From Halomonas sp. CUBES01 (lineage in GTDB: Bacteria; Pseudomonadota; Gammaproteobacteria; Pseudomonadales; Halomonadaceae): 64,000 nucleotides of DNA. Each line of letters opens with the position of its first letter. Position 1 is the stretch's first letter. Location: assembly GCF_020991005.1 (NCBI RefSeq), contig NZ_JAJLLW010000003.1, positions 432,028 through 496,027 on the forward strand, written 5' to 3'. Below, in pieces: positions 9,551 through 19,103 of the stretch. The notes under the pieces are model-generated. The model had not been told where the DNA came from and searched no databases. It saw only the letters and a program-made list of their open reading frames with translations. Made by a program: the position numbers and the translations under genes.

Positions 9551-10642
9551 ATGCACACCTCATTAAAAACCCGAGCACGTGTCCTGCTGCTTTCCGCTTA
9601 CGATGCCGTCAGTCACCGTTACTGGGCCGATAGCGTCATGCAGCACGTTGATGGCGTGGAATGGACGGCGTTGCGTTTGCCGGCACGTCATTTCAGCTGG
9701 CGTATTCGTGGTAACCCACTTACGTGGTTATTGAAGGAAGGGAACACCCTAAGCCAGCCGTACGATGTGGTGCTGGCCACCTCGATGGTGGATCTGGCGA
9801 CCCTGGCGGGACTGTTCCCGTCGCTCGGGCGCGCGCGCAAGATTTTGTATTTCCACGAGAACCAGTTTGCCTACCCCGAATCGGGCGAGCAGCGGCCCCA
9901 GGCGGAAGCCAAGATGGTGAATCTATACGCGGCCCTGGCGGCCGATACCGTGGTGTTCAATACCGCCTACAACCGCGACTCGTTCATTGACGGTGCCCGC
10001 GCCTTTTTGAAGCAAATGCCCGAGAATGTGCCGGCGGTGAAGCCCCTCGAAGCCCTTCGCCAACGCGCCAGCGTGCTGCCCGTGCCGGTGATGCCGCTTG
10101 CCGACGAGCAACCTGCCATGCGTCGCCCTGGGCGGATACTCTGGAACCACCGCTGGGAGTACGATAAAAACCCCGAGGACTTTTTCGCGGTGCTGTTTGC
10201 GCTAAGCGAGCGTGGTGTGGACTTCGAGCTGACGGTGGTGGGTCAGCGCTTTCGTCATGTGCCGGCGATTTTTGCCGAGGCAGAGCAGCGACTCGCCGCC
10301 CATATCACCGCCTGGGGGCCCCTGCCGGAAGGCGACTACCAGGCTGAGCTGGATAAGGCGGGCATCGTGGTGTCCACTACCTGGCACGAGTTTCAGGGGC
10401 TGGCGATCATGGAGGCTGCCCAGCGCGGTGCGCTACCCCTGGTGCCGGATCGGCTGTGTTTCCCCGACCTCTACCCGGCAGCCTATCGATACGACGGCAC
10501 GCGCCAAGGGCTCTACGAGCGCCTTCATCGTTGGCTGACCGACCCAGACACCCGGCCCGGGCATCTCATGACCGGTCATTGGGAGTGGCCCGCCTGGCAG
10601 GCGGCCTACGCTGAACTGCTCACGGATGGCGCGCCTGATTGA
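9551..10642 (+). CDS. Glycosyltransferase related to tRNA-queuosine alpha-mannosyltransferase (DUF3524)
   Basis: A 363-residue GT-B-type glycosyltransferase. The N-terminal half carries the DUF3524 hallmark (ILYFHENQFAYP, about residue 100), and the C-terminal half has WNHRWEYDKNPEDFF and STTWHEFQGLAIMEA, the latter resembling the nucleotide-sugar site of GT4 enzymes. The animal homologue (GTDC1/QTMAN) mannosylates queuosine in tRNA-Asp. The bacterial members are less studied, so tRNA modification is an inference. The gene stands alone, converges on nth, and has 176 bases of otherwise empty DNA before it. Confidence 0.8.
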   Translation: MHTSLKTRARVLLLSAYDAVSHRYWADSVMQHVDGVEWTALRLPARHFSWRIRGNPLTWLLKEGNTLSQPYDVVLATSMVDLATLAGLFPSLGRARKILYFHENQFAYPESGEQRPQAEAKMVNLYAALAADTVVFNTAYNRDSFIDGARAFLKQMPENVPAVKPLEALRQRASVLPVPVMPLADEQPAMRRPGRILWNHRWEYDKNPEDFFAVLFALSERGVDFELTVVGQRFRHVPAIFAEAEQRLAAHITAWGPLPEGDYQAELDKAGIVVSTTWHEFQGLAIMEAAQRGALPLVPDRLCFPDLYPAAYRYDGTRQGLYERLHRWLTDPDTRPGHLMTGHWEWPAWQAAYAELLTDGAPD

Positions 10643-10673
10643 TCCTGGCGTCGCGTCGGCTGGCGTATCAGCG

Positions 10674-11312
10674 CTAGGCGATCTCGGTTTTTTCCTTGTA
10701 GTCGCATAGATCCTCGATGATGCAGCTGCCGCAGCGAGGCTTGCGGGCGATGCAGGTATAGCGGCCGTGGAGAATCAGCCAGTGATGGGCGTCCTTGAGA
10801 AAAGGTCTGGGAACGTGGCGCAGCAGCTTGTGTTCGACGTCGACGACGTCCTTGCCCTTGGCAATCCCCGTACGATTGGCCACGCGAAATATATGCGTAT
10901 CCACCGCCATGGTCGGCTGGCCGAAGGCGGTGTTCAAAATGACGTTGGCCGTTTTGCGGCCGACACCGGGCAGGGCTTCGAGCGCCGCGCGGGTCTGGGG
11001 CACCTCGCCGCCGTGGTGCTCGACCAGCAGGTAACAGGTTTTCATCAGGTTCTCGGCTTTAGTGTTGTACAGGCCGATGGTCTTGATGTGCATTTTTAGC
11101 CCGTCGAGGCCGAGATCGATGATGCCCTGGGGGGTGTTGGCGACGGGGAACAGCCGATCGGTGGCCTTGTTGACGCCCACGTCGGTGGCCTGGGCGGAAA
11201 GCAATACGGCGGCGAGCAGTTCGAACGGCGTGTTCCAGTTAAGCTCGGTGGTCGGGTGAGGGTTTTCTGCCTGGAGGCGAGCGAAAATCTCGTAACGCTT
11301 TTGGGCATTCAT
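10674..11312 (-). CDS. nth: Endonuclease III
   Basis: A 212-residue DNA glycosylase/AP lyase that removes oxidised pyrimidines in base excision repair. The helix-hairpin-helix LPGVGRKTA contains catalytic Lys120, and Asp138 lies in AVDTHIFRV, both at E. coli numbering. The [4Fe-4S] cluster cysteines are Cys187, Cys194, Cys197 and Cys203. GAGGT precedes the ATG. It follows rsxE by 14 bases as the last gene of the rsx operon, an arrangement conserved in gammaproteobacteria, and converges on the glycosyltransferase gene. Confidence 0.98.
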   Translation of the reverse strand: MNAQKRYEIFARLQAENPHPTTELNWNTPFELLAAVLLSAQATDVGVNKATDRLFPVANTPQGIIDLGLDGLKMHIKTIGLYNTKAENLMKTCYLLVEHHGGEVPQTRAALEALPGVGRKTANVILNTAFGQPTMAVDTHIFRVANRTGIAKGKDVVDVEHKLLRHVPRPFLKDAHHWLILHGRYTCIARKPRCGSCIIEDLCDYKEKTEIA

Positions 11313-11326
11313 GGCAAACCTCTGGG

Positions 11327-12028
11327 TTATTTGATCGTGCCGGTGACACGCACGCGGCGTTGTTCGCGGGGTGTGACGGTCGTGGGTTGTTTGGACGCCT
11401 GACGCCGTTGATCAACGCTGTTCTTGAGCGCGATCAGCAGCCCCGCCACAAAGAAGGCCCCGGGCGGCAGAATGAAAAACAGGAACTGATAATCGTCGAT
11501 CAACGTCAGCTGCCAACCCTCGGCCATAGGACCAAACAGCAGCGACATCTCCCTAAACAGGGTGCCCTGGCCCAAAAGCTCGCGCAGTGCGCCCAGCACG
11601 ATCAGCACGGCGCCAAACCCGAGCCCCATCATCAGGCCATCAATGGCGGCGGGGAGCACCGGCTGGCGTGAGGCAAACGCTTCCGCGCGGCCGAGGATCG
11701 CGCAGTTGGTGACAATCAGCGGAATAAAAATACCCAGCACCTGATAAAGCGGGTAGGCGTAAGCGGCCATCAGCAGCTCGGCGCAGGTGACGAAGGCGGC
11801 GATTATCATCACAAACGCTGGCAGGCGAACGGCACTGGGTACCTGATGACGAATCAGCGATACCGTGGTGCTGGCGCCGACCATCACCACCAGGGTAGCG
11901 ATGGCCAGGCCCAGGGCGTTGACGACGCTGGCGCTTACCGCCAGCAGCGGGCACAAGCCCAATAGCTGCACGAGGGCCGGGTTATTCGACCACAGCCCCT
12001 CGCGGGTCAGTTCGCCTAGCTGGCTCAT
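11327..12028 (-). CDS. rsxE: Electron transport complex subunit RsxE
   Basis: A 233-residue inner-membrane protein with about six membrane helices, one of the two small Nqr/Rnf-type subunits that carry electrons and ions in the Rsx/Rnf complex. The N-terminus ([24 protein letters not shown]) and [20 protein letters not shown] are highly characteristic. The C-terminal tail is polar and Arg-rich. Its start overlaps the end of rsxG (ATGA). The complex couples ferredoxin and NAD(H) to ion movement, and in enterobacteria keeps SoxR reduced. Confidence 0.97.
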   Translation of the reverse strand: MSQLGELTREGLWSNNPALVQLLGLCPLLAVSASVVNALGLAIATLVVMVGASTTVSLIRHQVPSAVRLPAFVMIIAAFVTCAELLMAAYAYPLYQVLGIFIPLIVTNCAILGRAEAFASRQPVLPAAIDGLMMGLGFGAVLIVLGALRELLGQGTLFREMSLLFGPMAEGWQLTLIDDYQFLFFILPPGAFFVAGLLIALKNSVDQRRQASKQPTTVTPREQRRVRVTGTIK

Positions 12029-12648
12029 GGTGACGTCTCCCTGGCGTCGCTGAACAGCGGTGTATTATGAGCGTACTGCAGCGCGTCATGCACGGCGCCG
12101 ACCACCGCGCGGGGCGTGATGGTGGCGCCGGTAAAAGCATCAAAATGCCCGCCGTCCCGGGTAACGGCCCAGCCGCCGGGCGGCAATGCGTCGAGACTCA
12201 AGCCGTCAAAGCCGGTAATCCAGTCGCTGCGTCGGCGCTCGATGTCATCCCCCAGCCCCGGGGTTTCCTGGTGCTGGGTGACGCGCACGCCGGTGATGCG
12301 CTGCTCCTCGTCGATACCTACCAGCAGATGAATCTCGCCGTTGTAGCCCCGCCGAGTGACCACCGGCAGCACAACCGCGCGCTGGTCGGCATTTTCCACC
12401 CGCCAGCCGGTCGCGCCCTCGGGGTAGCCCAGTTGCTGTGCATCGGGCAAGGCCATTTCTGACGCGGATGCCTGGCGGGTAAGCGACTCAGGCAGCACGG
12501 CCTGGCGCTGGCGCTGCTGATAGGCGTGCTGGTGGGCGTCGATGCGTTCGGCGGTGAGCGCGCGAAGCGAGGCAACGCTACCTGCCGTGATCAGGGCAAA
12601 CGCGCCCAGCACCAGCGCGCCGCGCTGCATGGCGTTGAAGGTGGTCAT
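12025..12648 (-). CDS. rsxG: Electron transport complex subunit RsxG
   Basis: A 207-residue protein with one N-terminal membrane helix and a periplasmic FMN-binding domain. The covalent flavinylation motif is [13 protein letters not shown], where the Thr in S/TGAT carries FMN, and [18 protein letters not shown] is typical of RnfG/NqrC. Overlaps of four bases with rsxD upstream and rsxE downstream indicate coupled translation within the operon. Confidence 0.97.
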   Translation of the reverse strand: MTTFNAMQRGALVLGAFALITAGSVASLRALTAERIDAHQHAYQQRQRQAVLPESLTRQASASEMALPDAQQLGYPEGATGWRVENADQRAVVLPVVTRRGYNGEIHLLVGIDEEQRITGVRVTQHQETPGLGDDIERRRSDWITGFDGLSLDALPPGGWAVTRDGGHFDAFTGATITPRAVVGAVHDALQYAHNTPLFSDARETSP

Positions 12649-13673
12649 GATCGCTCCTTGGCCGGCGCGGGTGGCCGGCCCGCCGGGCGAGGCGCGGTGT
12701 ATAGATCCAGGAGCGGGACGCCCAGATTCATGAGCAGCACGGCAAACGCCACGGCATCGGGGTAGCCGCCCCAGGTACGAATCACCATGATGAGTACGCC
12801 AATGCCTGCCGCATAAATCAGTTTGCCGCGCTGGCTGGTGGCGGCCGACACCGGGTCGGTGGCAATGAAAAACGCGCCAAACAGCGTCGCACCGGTAAAC
12901 AGGTGCAGCCAGGGCGAGGCAAAACGGTCCGCTTCGAACCCGTGCAGCAGTGTGGCCATGACCATCATGCTACCCAGCATGGCGACCGGAATATGCCAGC
13001 TGATAAGGCGTTTGGCCAGCAGCAGCACGCCGCCCGCCAACCAGGCCACCGCGACCCACCGCCAGGCGTTCAGTGTGCCTTCGGGCAGGGGCTGGCCGGC
13101 CCAGAAGTCGCCGGCCGACACCCCAGCCCCTTTATGCTTGAAGGCATCCAGGGGCGTGGCGCCGCTGAGGCCATCTATTTGCGCGAGGGAGGCGCTCCCG
13201 GTGATTTGTCCCCACAGTCCTTCGGGCCATAGCGGCTGAGGGGGCGACCATAGGGTCATGTAGGTCGGGAACGATACCAGCAGCAGCGCATAGCCCACCA
13301 TGGCGGGGTTGAAGGGGTTATGGCCCAGCCCACCGTAGAGCTGCTTGGCCACCACAATGGCGGCGAGCATGCCGACACCGATCAGCCACCAGGGGCTCGC
13401 CGGGGGCAGCGATGCGCCCAGCAAGACGCCTGTGAGGAGCGCGCTTGAATCGTTGAGCGGGTGCAGTGAGCGCTTGCGCAGCCGCAAGATAAGCGCTTCA
13501 AAGCCGAGCCCGAAGGCGGCGGCCAGCAACACATTGCTGACCACCCCCAGCCCGAAAAAAAACGTCATGGTGGCAAGGCCGGGTAGCGTCGCGACAATCA
13601 CCCAGCGCATGATGCTGCCGGTGCTCGGCGCTGGCCTTAAAAGGCGTCGATCATTGTGGGACGCGTGCAGCAT
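12645..13673 (-). CDS. rsxD: Electron transport complex subunit RsxD
   Basis: A 342-residue polytopic membrane protein (RnfD/NqrB type) with about nine helices. Family signatures include KQLYGGLGHNPFNPAMVGYA and SGATPLDAFK; the Thr of SGATPLD in this family is the covalent FMN site. ATDPVSAATSQRGKLIYA lies near the C-terminus. The start is 2 bases after the rsxC stop, and the end overlaps rsxG by four bases. Confidence 0.97.
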   Translation of the reverse strand: MLHASHNDRRLLRPAPSTGSIMRWVIVATLPGLATMTFFFGLGVVSNVLLAAAFGLGFEALILRLRKRSLHPLNDSSALLTGVLLGASLPPASPWWLIGVGMLAAIVVAKQLYGGLGHNPFNPAMVGYALLLVSFPTYMTLWSPPQPLWPEGLWGQITGSASLAQIDGLSGATPLDAFKHKGAGVSAGDFWAGQPLPEGTLNAWRWVAVAWLAGGVLLLAKRLISWHIPVAMLGSMMVMATLLHGFEADRFASPWLHLFTGATLFGAFFIATDPVSAATSQRGKLIYAAGIGVLIMVIRTWGGYPDAVAFAVLLMNLGVPLLDLYTAPRPAGRPPAPAKERS

Positions 13674-13675
13674 GG

Positions 13676-15331
13676 TTAACGGGTCTCTTGGGGCGCGCTG
13701 GCGTTACGGGCGTCGGCTAGGTGGGCGTCGGCCGCCCGCAGGTTTTCCTGCGCCGTTGCCAGCTGGGTTTCCAGGTCCTCGTGGGACTCGCCGGGATCTT
13801 GCTGAGCGGCCCGCGCCAGGTTTTTCTCGGCCTTTCTGACGGCGGCTTTGGCGGCCGTCTGGGCAATGCGCAAACTTCGCAGATCGGCCTGGGGCGACGT
13901 CGACTGGGCGCCCGTAGGCTGGCCTGACGTTTGCTTTGCCAGGCGAGCCTGGCGGCGGGCCTGTTTTTGTGCCTCTTCGCGGGCAAGCCGTGCCTGGCGC
14001 CATTCAAAACGATGTTTGGCGTGTTCGGCCTTGGCGGCTTCCAGCCGTTGATGGCGAAGCCGCGTCTTGGCGCTGCGGTAGTCGGTCACCAACGGAATAT
14101 GGCTGGGGCAGACGTAGCTGCAGGCGTTGCACTCGATACAGTCGAACAGGCGATAGTGCGCCAGCTTGTCATCGTCCTTCGCGCGGGCGTACCAGTGCAG
14201 CTGCTGAGGCAACAGGTGAGCCGGGCAGACGTCTTCGCAGGCGCCGCAGCGGATACAGGGGGATTCCGGCGGCGAAGGCGGCAGCTCTTGCCGCGTGGCG
14301 GCAATCAAGCAGTTGGTCGCTTTGCGAATCACGCCGTCGGTGTCGGCGAGGGAGGTGCCCATCATGGGCCCGCCCTCGATGAGCTGATCGAGCGTTGCGC
14401 GCTGCAGGCCGGCTTCCTCGAGCAGGGTCGCTATCGGCGTGCCGATGCGCACCCAGCGATTGCCGGGGTCGGCGAGGGCGTCGCCGGTCAAGGTCACCAG
14501 CCGCTCCACCAGCGGTTCGCCATCGCGAACCGCGCGCAGTGCGGCTAACAGGGTGCCGGGGTTATGGCACAGTACCCCAACGTCGGCGGGTAGCCCCTGG
14601 TGGGGCACGTCCCGGTCGAGCAGCGCCTTGATCAATTGGCGTTCGCCACCGCTTGGGTAGCGCGTGGCGATAACGCTGAGCGTCACAGGCAGCGGCTGGC
14701 TTGTCGCCATGGCGTGCTCAAGCGCCTGGATGGCCTCGGGTTTGTTATCTTCGATGCCCACGACGATCTGGCGCGCGTCGCACAACGAGGCGATGAGCTG
14801 GGCGCCGTCGAGAACATCGCCGGCAAAGCCTTGCAGGGTAAGGTCATCGGCGGTGATGTAGGGCTCGCACTCGGCGGCGTTGACCACCAGGGTATCAATG
14901 CGCTGTTGTTCACCGAGGCGCGCCTTGATATGGGTCGGGAAGCCCGCGCCGCCCAGGCCCACTACGCCACTCTGCTCAAGGCGCGCCAAGAGCGGCTCTG
15001 TGTCGACGCTTCGCCAGTCCAGCGGCGGCAGACGCTGCCAGGTGTCGTGACCGTCACCCTCGACGGTGATGGCCAGGGCGTCGCTGTGTGTCACCGTGCC
15101 ACTGATGCTGGCGTGCAGGTCGGCTGAAATCATGCCGTCGCGGCGGGCAATGGGTGTGCCCACACTCACCCGGTCGCCTACTGCGACGATAGCGCGGGCT
15201 GGGCGTCCGGCGTGCTGGTCCAAGGAAAGCACGACGTGACTGGGTAGCGTTGCATGACGCACCGGCACCAGGGAGCGTTGTTTGCGCTCGGGCGGGTAGA
15301 CGCCGCCATGAAACTCAAACGTACGTGCCAT
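13676..15331 (-). CDS. rsxC: Electron transport complex subunit RsxC
   Basis: A 551-residue membrane-associated subunit predicted to bind NADH, FMN and two [4Fe-4S] clusters. The Rnf barrel-sandwich N-terminus is followed by [12 protein letters not shown] (NuoF-like flavin/nucleotide site) and cluster motifs [14 protein letters not shown] and [14 protein letters not shown] at about residues 350-410. The last about 120 residues form a low-complexity Ala/Lys/Arg/Gln helix, as in many RsxC proteins. The start at 15331 is chosen because AGGAG lies 7 bases before it; this ATG overlaps the last 17 bases of rsxB. A longer frame begins at 15364 without a binding site. Confidence 0.96.
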   Translation of the reverse strand: MARTFEFHGGVYPPERKQRSLVPVRHATLPSHVVLSLDQHAGRPARAIVAVGDRVSVGTPIARRDGMISADLHASISGTVTHSDALAITVEGDGHDTWQRLPPLDWRSVDTEPLLARLEQSGVVGLGGAGFPTHIKARLGEQQRIDTLVVNAAECEPYITADDLTLQGFAGDVLDGAQLIASLCDARQIVVGIEDNKPEAIQALEHAMATSQPLPVTLSVIATRYPSGGERQLIKALLDRDVPHQGLPADVGVLCHNPGTLLAALRAVRDGEPLVERLVTLTGDALADPGNRWVRIGTPIATLLEEAGLQRATLDQLIEGGPMMGTSLADTDGVIRKATNCLIAATRQELPPSPPESPCIRCGACEDVCPAHLLPQQLHWYARAKDDDKLAHYRLFDCIECNACSYVCPSHIPLVTDYRSAKTRLRHQRLEAAKAEHAKHRFEWRQARLAREEAQKQARRQARLAKQTSGQPTGAQSTSPQADLRSLRIAQTAAKAAVRKAEKNLARAAQQDPGESHEDLETQLATAQENLRAADAHLADARNASAPQETR

Positions 15332-15920
15332 GGGGCGTCTCCTGGGGGTGACGGTCGCTGGCAATCACAAGCGGTGGGTGGGTGACTGGCTGCCACTGCT
15401 CAAGCGGGGTGCGTCGCGGCAGCATGTCGATGCAATCCACCGGGCAAGGGTCAAGACACAGATCGCAGCCCGTACACTCATCCTCGATCACGGTGTGCAT
15501 CTGTTTGGCGGCCCCGATGATCGCATCCACCGGGCAGGCCTGAATGCACTTGGTGCAGCCAATACATTCAGCCTCGCGAATGAAGGCGACCAGGGGCTCG
15601 TCGGTGGCCTCGCCGTCCAGCGGTTCGGGTGTGCGACCCAACAGGTCGGCGAGTGCAGTAATGGTTGACTCCCCGCCGGGCGGACACTTGTTGAGCGCAT
15701 CACCCTGATTGATGGCCTCGGCGTAGGGGCGGCAGCCAGGGTAGCCGCATTGGCCGCATTGGGTCTGCGGGAGCAGGGCATCAATTTGCTCAACGAGGGA
15801 CGATTCATCGCCCTTGAAGCGCTCGCTGACCGCCCCCAGCAAGGCGCCAAAGCCCACTCCCAGCGCGGTGAGTACGCCCACGGCGCTCAGCAGGCCGTCC
15901 ATCGAAAACGCATCGCTCAT
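15315..15920 (-). CDS. rsxB: Electron transport complex subunit RsxB
   Basis: A 201-residue iron-sulfur protein with an N-terminal membrane anchor (about residues 8-30). A Cys cluster ([15 protein letters not shown] plus a following KCPPGG) is followed by two ferredoxin-type [4Fe-4S] motifs, [16 protein letters not shown] and [16 protein letters not shown]. It passes electrons within the Rsx complex. A GGGGGA stretch precedes the ATG. It lies 8 bases after rsxA and overlaps rsxC. Confidence 0.97.
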   Translation of the reverse strand: MSDAFSMDGLLSAVGVLTALGVGFGALLGAVSERFKGDESSLVEQIDALLPQTQCGQCGYPGCRPYAEAINQGDALNKCPPGGESTITALADLLGRTPEPLDGEATDEPLVAFIREAECIGCTKCIQACPVDAIIGAAKQMHTVIEDECTGCDLCLDPCPVDCIDMLPRRTPLEQWQPVTHPPLVIASDRHPQETPHGTYV

Positions 15921-15928
15921 TGATCCCC

Positions 15929-16510
15929 CTAACCTTGAACCAAACCGGAAAAGCCCATGAAGGCGAGCGACATCAAGCTGGCGGTAATCATCGCAATGGC
16001 GGCGCCTTTAAAAGGAGTCGGAACGTCAGCGGCGGCCAGGCGTTCGCGCATGGCCGCAAACAGCACCAGCACCAGAGAAAAGCCCACGGCGGCGCCAAGG
16101 CCATAAAGCGTGGTGGAGAGAAAGCCCAGCTCGCGGTTGAGCGATAACAGCGCAACGCCCAGTACCGCGCAGTTGGTGGTGATCAACGGAAGAAAAATAC
16201 CCAGCACGCGATGCAGCAACGGACTTAGCTGGCGCACCATGATATCGGTGAATTGAACCACGGCGGCGATCACCACGATAAAGCTGATGGTGCGTAGATA
16301 GGTCACGTCCAGAGGCACCAGCAGGCCATGATAAACCACAAAGCTTGCGGCGGAGGCCAGCGTCAGCACAAAGGTCGTGGCCAGGGACATGCCCATCGCC
16401 GATTCCAGCTTGTTGGAAACGCCCATGAACGGGCATAGGCCCAGAAACTGCACCAGCACGAAGTTATTGACCAGTGCAGTGCTGATCAATATGACAAAGA
16501 GTTCATTCAT
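15929..16510 (-). CDS. rsxA: Electron transport complex subunit RsxA
   Basis: A 193-residue, six-helix inner-membrane protein, homologous to RsxE and Nqr[21 protein letters not shown] near the N-terminus and [17 protein letters not shown] in the middle carry the conserved membrane cysteines. It is the first gene of rsxABCDGE-nth. No strong Shine-Dalgarno sequence is visible. The 86 bases before it, towards metG, contain an inverted repeat. Confidence 0.97.
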   Translation of the reverse strand: MNELFVILISTALVNNFVLVQFLGLCPFMGVSNKLESAMGMSLATTFVLTLASAASFVVYHGLLVPLDVTYLRTISFIVVIAAVVQFTDIMVRQLSPLLHRVLGIFLPLITTNCAVLGVALLSLNRELGFLSTTLYGLGAAVGFSLVLVLFAAMRERLAAADVPTPFKGAAIAMITASLMSLAFMGFSGLVQG

Positions 16511-16552
16511 TGCGCAGATTGGTGGCTCGACATCCGGTCGCTCAGTGGTAGT

Positions 16553-16581
16553 GGGCAGCGGGCTTTTGCCGCTGCCCTTTT
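16553..16581 (+). terminator. Hairpin with T-run between metG and rsxA (plus orientation)
   Basis: GGGCAGCGG (16553-16561) pairs with CCGCTGCCC (16569-16577), followed by TTTT. The T-run is on the plus strand although both flanking genes are on the minus strand, where the stem is only preceded by U-poor sequence. It could still partly terminate metG transcription or be a structured mRNA end. Confidence 0.4.
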
Positions 16582-16596
16582 GGTTGCGAGGCCAGC

Positions 16597-18633
16597 TTAG
16601 GTGACGCGCTGACCCGGCTCGGCACCCGAATCCGGCGACAGCAGGTAAATGCCGTCGTCATTGGCCGAGGCCAGCACCATGCCTTCGGAGAGGCCGAAGC
16701 GCATTTTGCGCGGCGCCAGATTGGCAACCATGACCGTTAAACGACCTTCCAGCGCTTCGGGGGCGTAAGCGGAACGAATGCCGGAAAAGACGTTGCGGGT
16801 TTCGCCACCCAGGTCGAGCGTCAACTGGAGCAGCTTGTCGGCGCCTTCAACGTATTGCGCCTTGGCAATCCGGGCGATACGCAGATCCACCTTGGCGAAG
16901 TCCTCAAAGCTGATTTCGGGGGCAATGGGCGTTTCGGCCAAGGGGCCTTGGGGAGCCTGTTTGAGTTTCGCCTCTTCCACAAGATCCTCCTTGGAAGCAT
17001 CGATCATGGCGTCTATCTTGTCGCGCTCGATGCGCTGCATCAGCGGTTTGAACTTGTTGATGTCGTGGTCGACCAGCAGGTCATGACGACTTTCCCAGTC
17101 AAGGGTGTCGACGTTGAGGAACACGCGCGCCTGCTCGGCCATGGCGGGCACCACGGGGGCCAGGTAGATCATGAGCTGGCGGAACAGATTGATACCCACC
17201 GAGCAGATCTCGAGTACCTCGGCATCGCGCCCTTGCTGTTTGGCGAGTACCCAGGGTTCCTTGTCGGCGATGTAGGTGTTGGCTTCGTCGGCCAACTCCA
17301 TGATGCTGCGCATGGCGCGGCTGAACTCACGGGCTTCAAAGTCTTCGGCAATGCCCTCGCCGGCGGCAATGAAGCGGGCGACCATTTGTGGCTCGCTGCA
17401 GTGAGCGGATAGGCGCCCGTCGCCCAGCTTCTTGACGAAGCCGGCACAGCGACTGGCGATGTTGACCACCTTGCCGACCAGGTCCGAGTTGACGCGTGCG
17501 GCAAAGTCGTCAAGGTTCAGATCCAGGTCGTCGACCTTGGAAGTAAGCTTGGCGGCAAAGTAGTAACGCAGGTATTCCGGGTTTAGGTAGTCGGCGTAGG
17601 TGGCTGCCTTGATAAAGGTGCCCCGGGACTTGGACATCTTGGCGCCATCCACGGTCAGGAAGCCGTGACAGTTAACCGCAGTGGGCGTGCGCAGGTCGGC
17701 ACCTTGGAGCATGGCCGGCCAGAACAAGGCGTGGAAATAGACGATATCCTTGCCGATGAAATGGTAGACCTCGGCGTCGGATGACGGCTGCCAGAAGCTG
17801 TCGAAGTCGATGCCTTCGCGTTCGCACAGGTTTTTGAAACTGGCCAGATAGCCAATCGGCGCATCCAGCCACACGTAAAAGTATTTACCGGGCGCGTCGG
17901 GTATTTCAAAGCCGAAGTAAGGGGCATCGCGGGAAATATCCCACTCGTTGAAGCCCGACTCGAACCACTCCATCAGCTTGTTGCGGATTTGCGGCTGCAC
18001 GTGGTCGTCGTTGATCCAGCGCTGTAGAAACTCGGCAAAGTCCGGGAGCTTGAAGAAGTAGTGCATGGAGCTGCGTACTTCAGGCGTCGCGCCGGAGATG
18101 GCGGATACCGGGTTGATCAGTTCTGCGGGCGTGTAGGTGGCACCGCATTTTTCGCAGTTGTCGCCGTACTGATCATCCGCGCCGCATTTGGGGCAGGTGC
18201 CCTTGATGAAGCGGTCGGCGAGAAACAGCCCTTTTTGCGGATCGAACATCTGCTCGATTTCACGCGTGGCAATATGGCCCTTGTCGCGAAGGCGCTGATA
18301 AATCAGTTCGCTGTAATAGCGGTTTTCATCCGAATGGGTCGAATGGTAGTTGTCGAAGGCCACGCCGAAGCGCGCAAAGTCGGCCTGATGATCGTCGGAA
18401 ACGCGCTCGATCAACGCCTCGGGAGAAATGCCTTCCTGTTCGGCACGCAGCATGATAGCGGTGCCGTGCGCGTCATCGGCGCATACGTAATAGCAGTGCT
18501 GGCCACGGCTTTTCTGGAAGCGCACCCAGATGTCGGTCTGGATATATTCGAGCAGATGGCCCAGGTGAATGGCGCCGTTGGCATAGGGGAGCGCACTGGT
18601 GACCAGAATGCGGCGCGGGGAGGTCGTTGACAT
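16597..18633 (-). CDS. metG: Methionyl-tRNA synthetase
   Basis: A 678-residue class I synthetase that charges tRNA-Met. [17 protein letters not shown] holds the HIGH-type signature. The zinc-binding insert has CPKC and CEKC pairs (about residues 145-165), and the KMSKS loop is present as [10 protein letters not shown]. The C-terminal about 110 residues form the tRNA-binding domain used for dimerisation ([14 protein letters not shown]). Length equals the long E. coli-type enzyme. Confidence 0.98.
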   Translation of the reverse strand: MSTTSPRRILVTSALPYANGAIHLGHLLEYIQTDIWVRFQKSRGQHCYYVCADDAHGTAIMLRAEQEGISPEALIERVSDDHQADFARFGVAFDNYHSTHSDENRYYSELIYQRLRDKGHIATREIEQMFDPQKGLFLADRFIKGTCPKCGADDQYGDNCEKCGATYTPAELINPVSAISGATPEVRSSMHYFFKLPDFAEFLQRWINDDHVQPQIRNKLMEWFESGFNEWDISRDAPYFGFEIPDAPGKYFYVWLDAPIGYLASFKNLCEREGIDFDSFWQPSSDAEVYHFIGKDIVYFHALFWPAMLQGADLRTPTAVNCHGFLTVDGAKMSKSRGTFIKAATYADYLNPEYLRYYFAAKLTSKVDDLDLNLDDFAARVNSDLVGKVVNIASRCAGFVKKLGDGRLSAHCSEPQMVARFIAAGEGIAEDFEAREFSRAMRSIMELADEANTYIADKEPWVLAKQQGRDAEVLEICSVGINLFRQLMIYLAPVVPAMAEQARVFLNVDTLDWESRHDLLVDHDINKFKPLMQRIERDKIDAMIDASKEDLVEEAKLKQAPQGPLAETPIAPEISFEDFAKVDLRIARIAKAQYVEGADKLLQLTLDLGGETRNVFSGIRSAYAPEALEGRLTVMVANLAPRKMRFGLSEGMVLASANDDGIYLLSPDSGAEPGQRVT

Positions 18634-18662
18634 GATGAGCGAAAGTCCCGGTCAGGCATTAA

Positions 18663-18703
18663 CAAAAAAGACAAAAGCGGCGAAGCCCAGTTGGCGTCGC
18701 CGC
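18663..18703 (-). terminator. Intrinsic terminator downstream of the 93-residue gene
   Basis: Read on the minus strand, GCGGCGA pairs with TCGCCGC across a 13-base loop (stem arms at 18697-18703 and 18677-18683), followed by TTTTGTCTTTTTTG. It separates the small gene from metG. Confidence 0.75.
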
Positions 18704-18724
18704 AGGGTGAAGACGTGGCTTAGG

Positions 18725-19006
18725 TTAGTAGAGTGCTTGCTCCTCTTGAACCACTTCCCGCAACAGCTCTAAAAACAGCTTGTCCGCCTCCGAGTGCTCG
18801 GCGGCGTCTTCGGGAATGTGCACGCTGGTAGTATCGGAAATCTGGTTGGCAATCCGCGCCATGACGGCGGGACTGCTGCCTTCGGTCAGTTCTTCACGGG
18901 CAATTGCCAGCGACTGTTCGAGAATCTTTGGATCCTGCAGCAGCTTACGGATAAAGCCGCGTAGCTCATTGATGATGCGTGTTTTCTGAATTTCTGAAGC
19001 GGACAT
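18725..19006 (-). CDS. Small hypothetical protein
   Basis: A 93-residue, acidic, helical, soluble protein with no signal peptide or Cys motif. It contains IQKTRIINELRGFIRKLLQD and ends with LLREVVQEEQALY. I do not recognise the family. The start at 19006 has AAGGAG seven bases upstream; an in-frame ATG 12 codons earlier lacks one. It is a single-gene unit with its own intrinsic terminator, between a PlsC-like gene and metG. Confidence 0.8.
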   Translation of the reverse strand: MSASEIQKTRIINELRGFIRKLLQDPKILEQSLAIAREELTEGSSPAVMARIANQISDTTSVHIPEDAAEHSEADKLFLELLREVVQEEQALY

Positions 19007-19103
19007 GGGCGTTCTCCTTAATATCGCGACGTAGTGCGTCAAGCGAGACCATTAAATGCCTTGACCATAGCATTTTTTCCGCCACCGAGCATGGCGGTTG
19101 TAC

